This document shows positions 6,286-6,334 of a stretch of 6,334 bases of DNA, in pieces. The stretch lies in assembly GCA_030630315.1 (NCBI GenBank), contig DAOVNI010000104.1, positions 1 to 6,334 of the forward strand, read 5' to 3'. The stretch comes from Phycisphaerae bacterium (lineage in GTDB: Bacteria; Planctomycetota; Phycisphaerae; Sedimentisphaerales; Anaerobacaceae). Under the pieces are notes generated by a model. It was not told the origin of the DNA. It saw only the letters and a program-made list of their open reading frames with translations, and searched no databases. The first letter of the stretch is position 1. Every line of letters begins with the position of its first letter. Both the position numbers and the translations under genes were made by a program.

Positions 6286-6334
6286 AAACGCCGTTAGATA
6301 ACGATTTGAATAAGGTATATGAGGCGTTTAACCA
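6282..6334 (+). CDS. Start of an unidentified gene translationally coupled to the sigma factor (runs off the right edge)
   Basis: The ATG at 6282-6284 overlaps the sigma-factor stop TGA (6283-6285) in an ATGA junction, and GAAAGGGAGG (6264-6273) sits about 8 bases upstream as a strong ribosome binding site. Seventeen whole codons are visible (MKTPLDNDLNKVYEAFN) before the window ends: soluble, charged and too short for any family assignment. ECF sigma genes are often followed in this coupled way by their anti-sigma factor or another regulator, so that is the leading guess, based on position only. Confidence 0.75.
   Translation, partial: MKTPLDNDLNKVYEAFN

Overview
The window looks like a stretch of bacterial housekeeping chromosome at moderate GC. 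It probably comes from a free-living Gram-negative-type lineage, since the left edge holds an apparent lipoprotein start. The divergent MnmE-like GTPase and the ECF sigma gene with an ATGA-coupled neighbour would suit Planctomycetota/Phycisphaerae, but that placement is an inference from general resemblance and nothing here proves it. I saw no mobile elements, CRISPR arrays, tRNA or rRNA.

Layout. On the minus strand, read right to left, lie coaX (type III pantothenate kinase, 5562-4774), an unrecognised five-helix membrane protein (4755-4126), an mnmE-like GTPase (4099-2915), mutS (2905-278) and the first 42 codons of a probable M48-family metalloprotease lipoprotein (128 to the left edge). 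The gaps between the first four genes are 18, 26 and 9 bases, so they look like one transcription unit. A likely promoter with a perfect TTGACA lies upstream of coaX, and a second one appears to serve mutS from inside the end of the mnmE-like gene. The M48 gene is separated by 149 bases and has its own strong ribosome binding site. On the plus strand, diverging from coaX across a 156-base gap, are an ECF-type sigma factor (5719-6285) and the first codons of a gene that overlaps it by ATGA (6282 to the right edge), possibly the sigma factor's regulator.

The genes do not form an obvious single pathway: CoA synthesis, a probable tRNA-modification-type GTPase, mismatch repair and envelope proteolysis sit together. 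The most notable points are two. First, the MnmE-like protein keeps a complete GTPase core but lacks the C-terminal Cys motif, part of the folate-pocket signature and the expected catalytic Glu. Second, mutS, and less clearly the sigma gene, have no Shine-Dalgarno and a -10-like hexamer exactly 8 bases before the ATG, which suggests leaderless mRNAs. I found no clear new multi-gene system.
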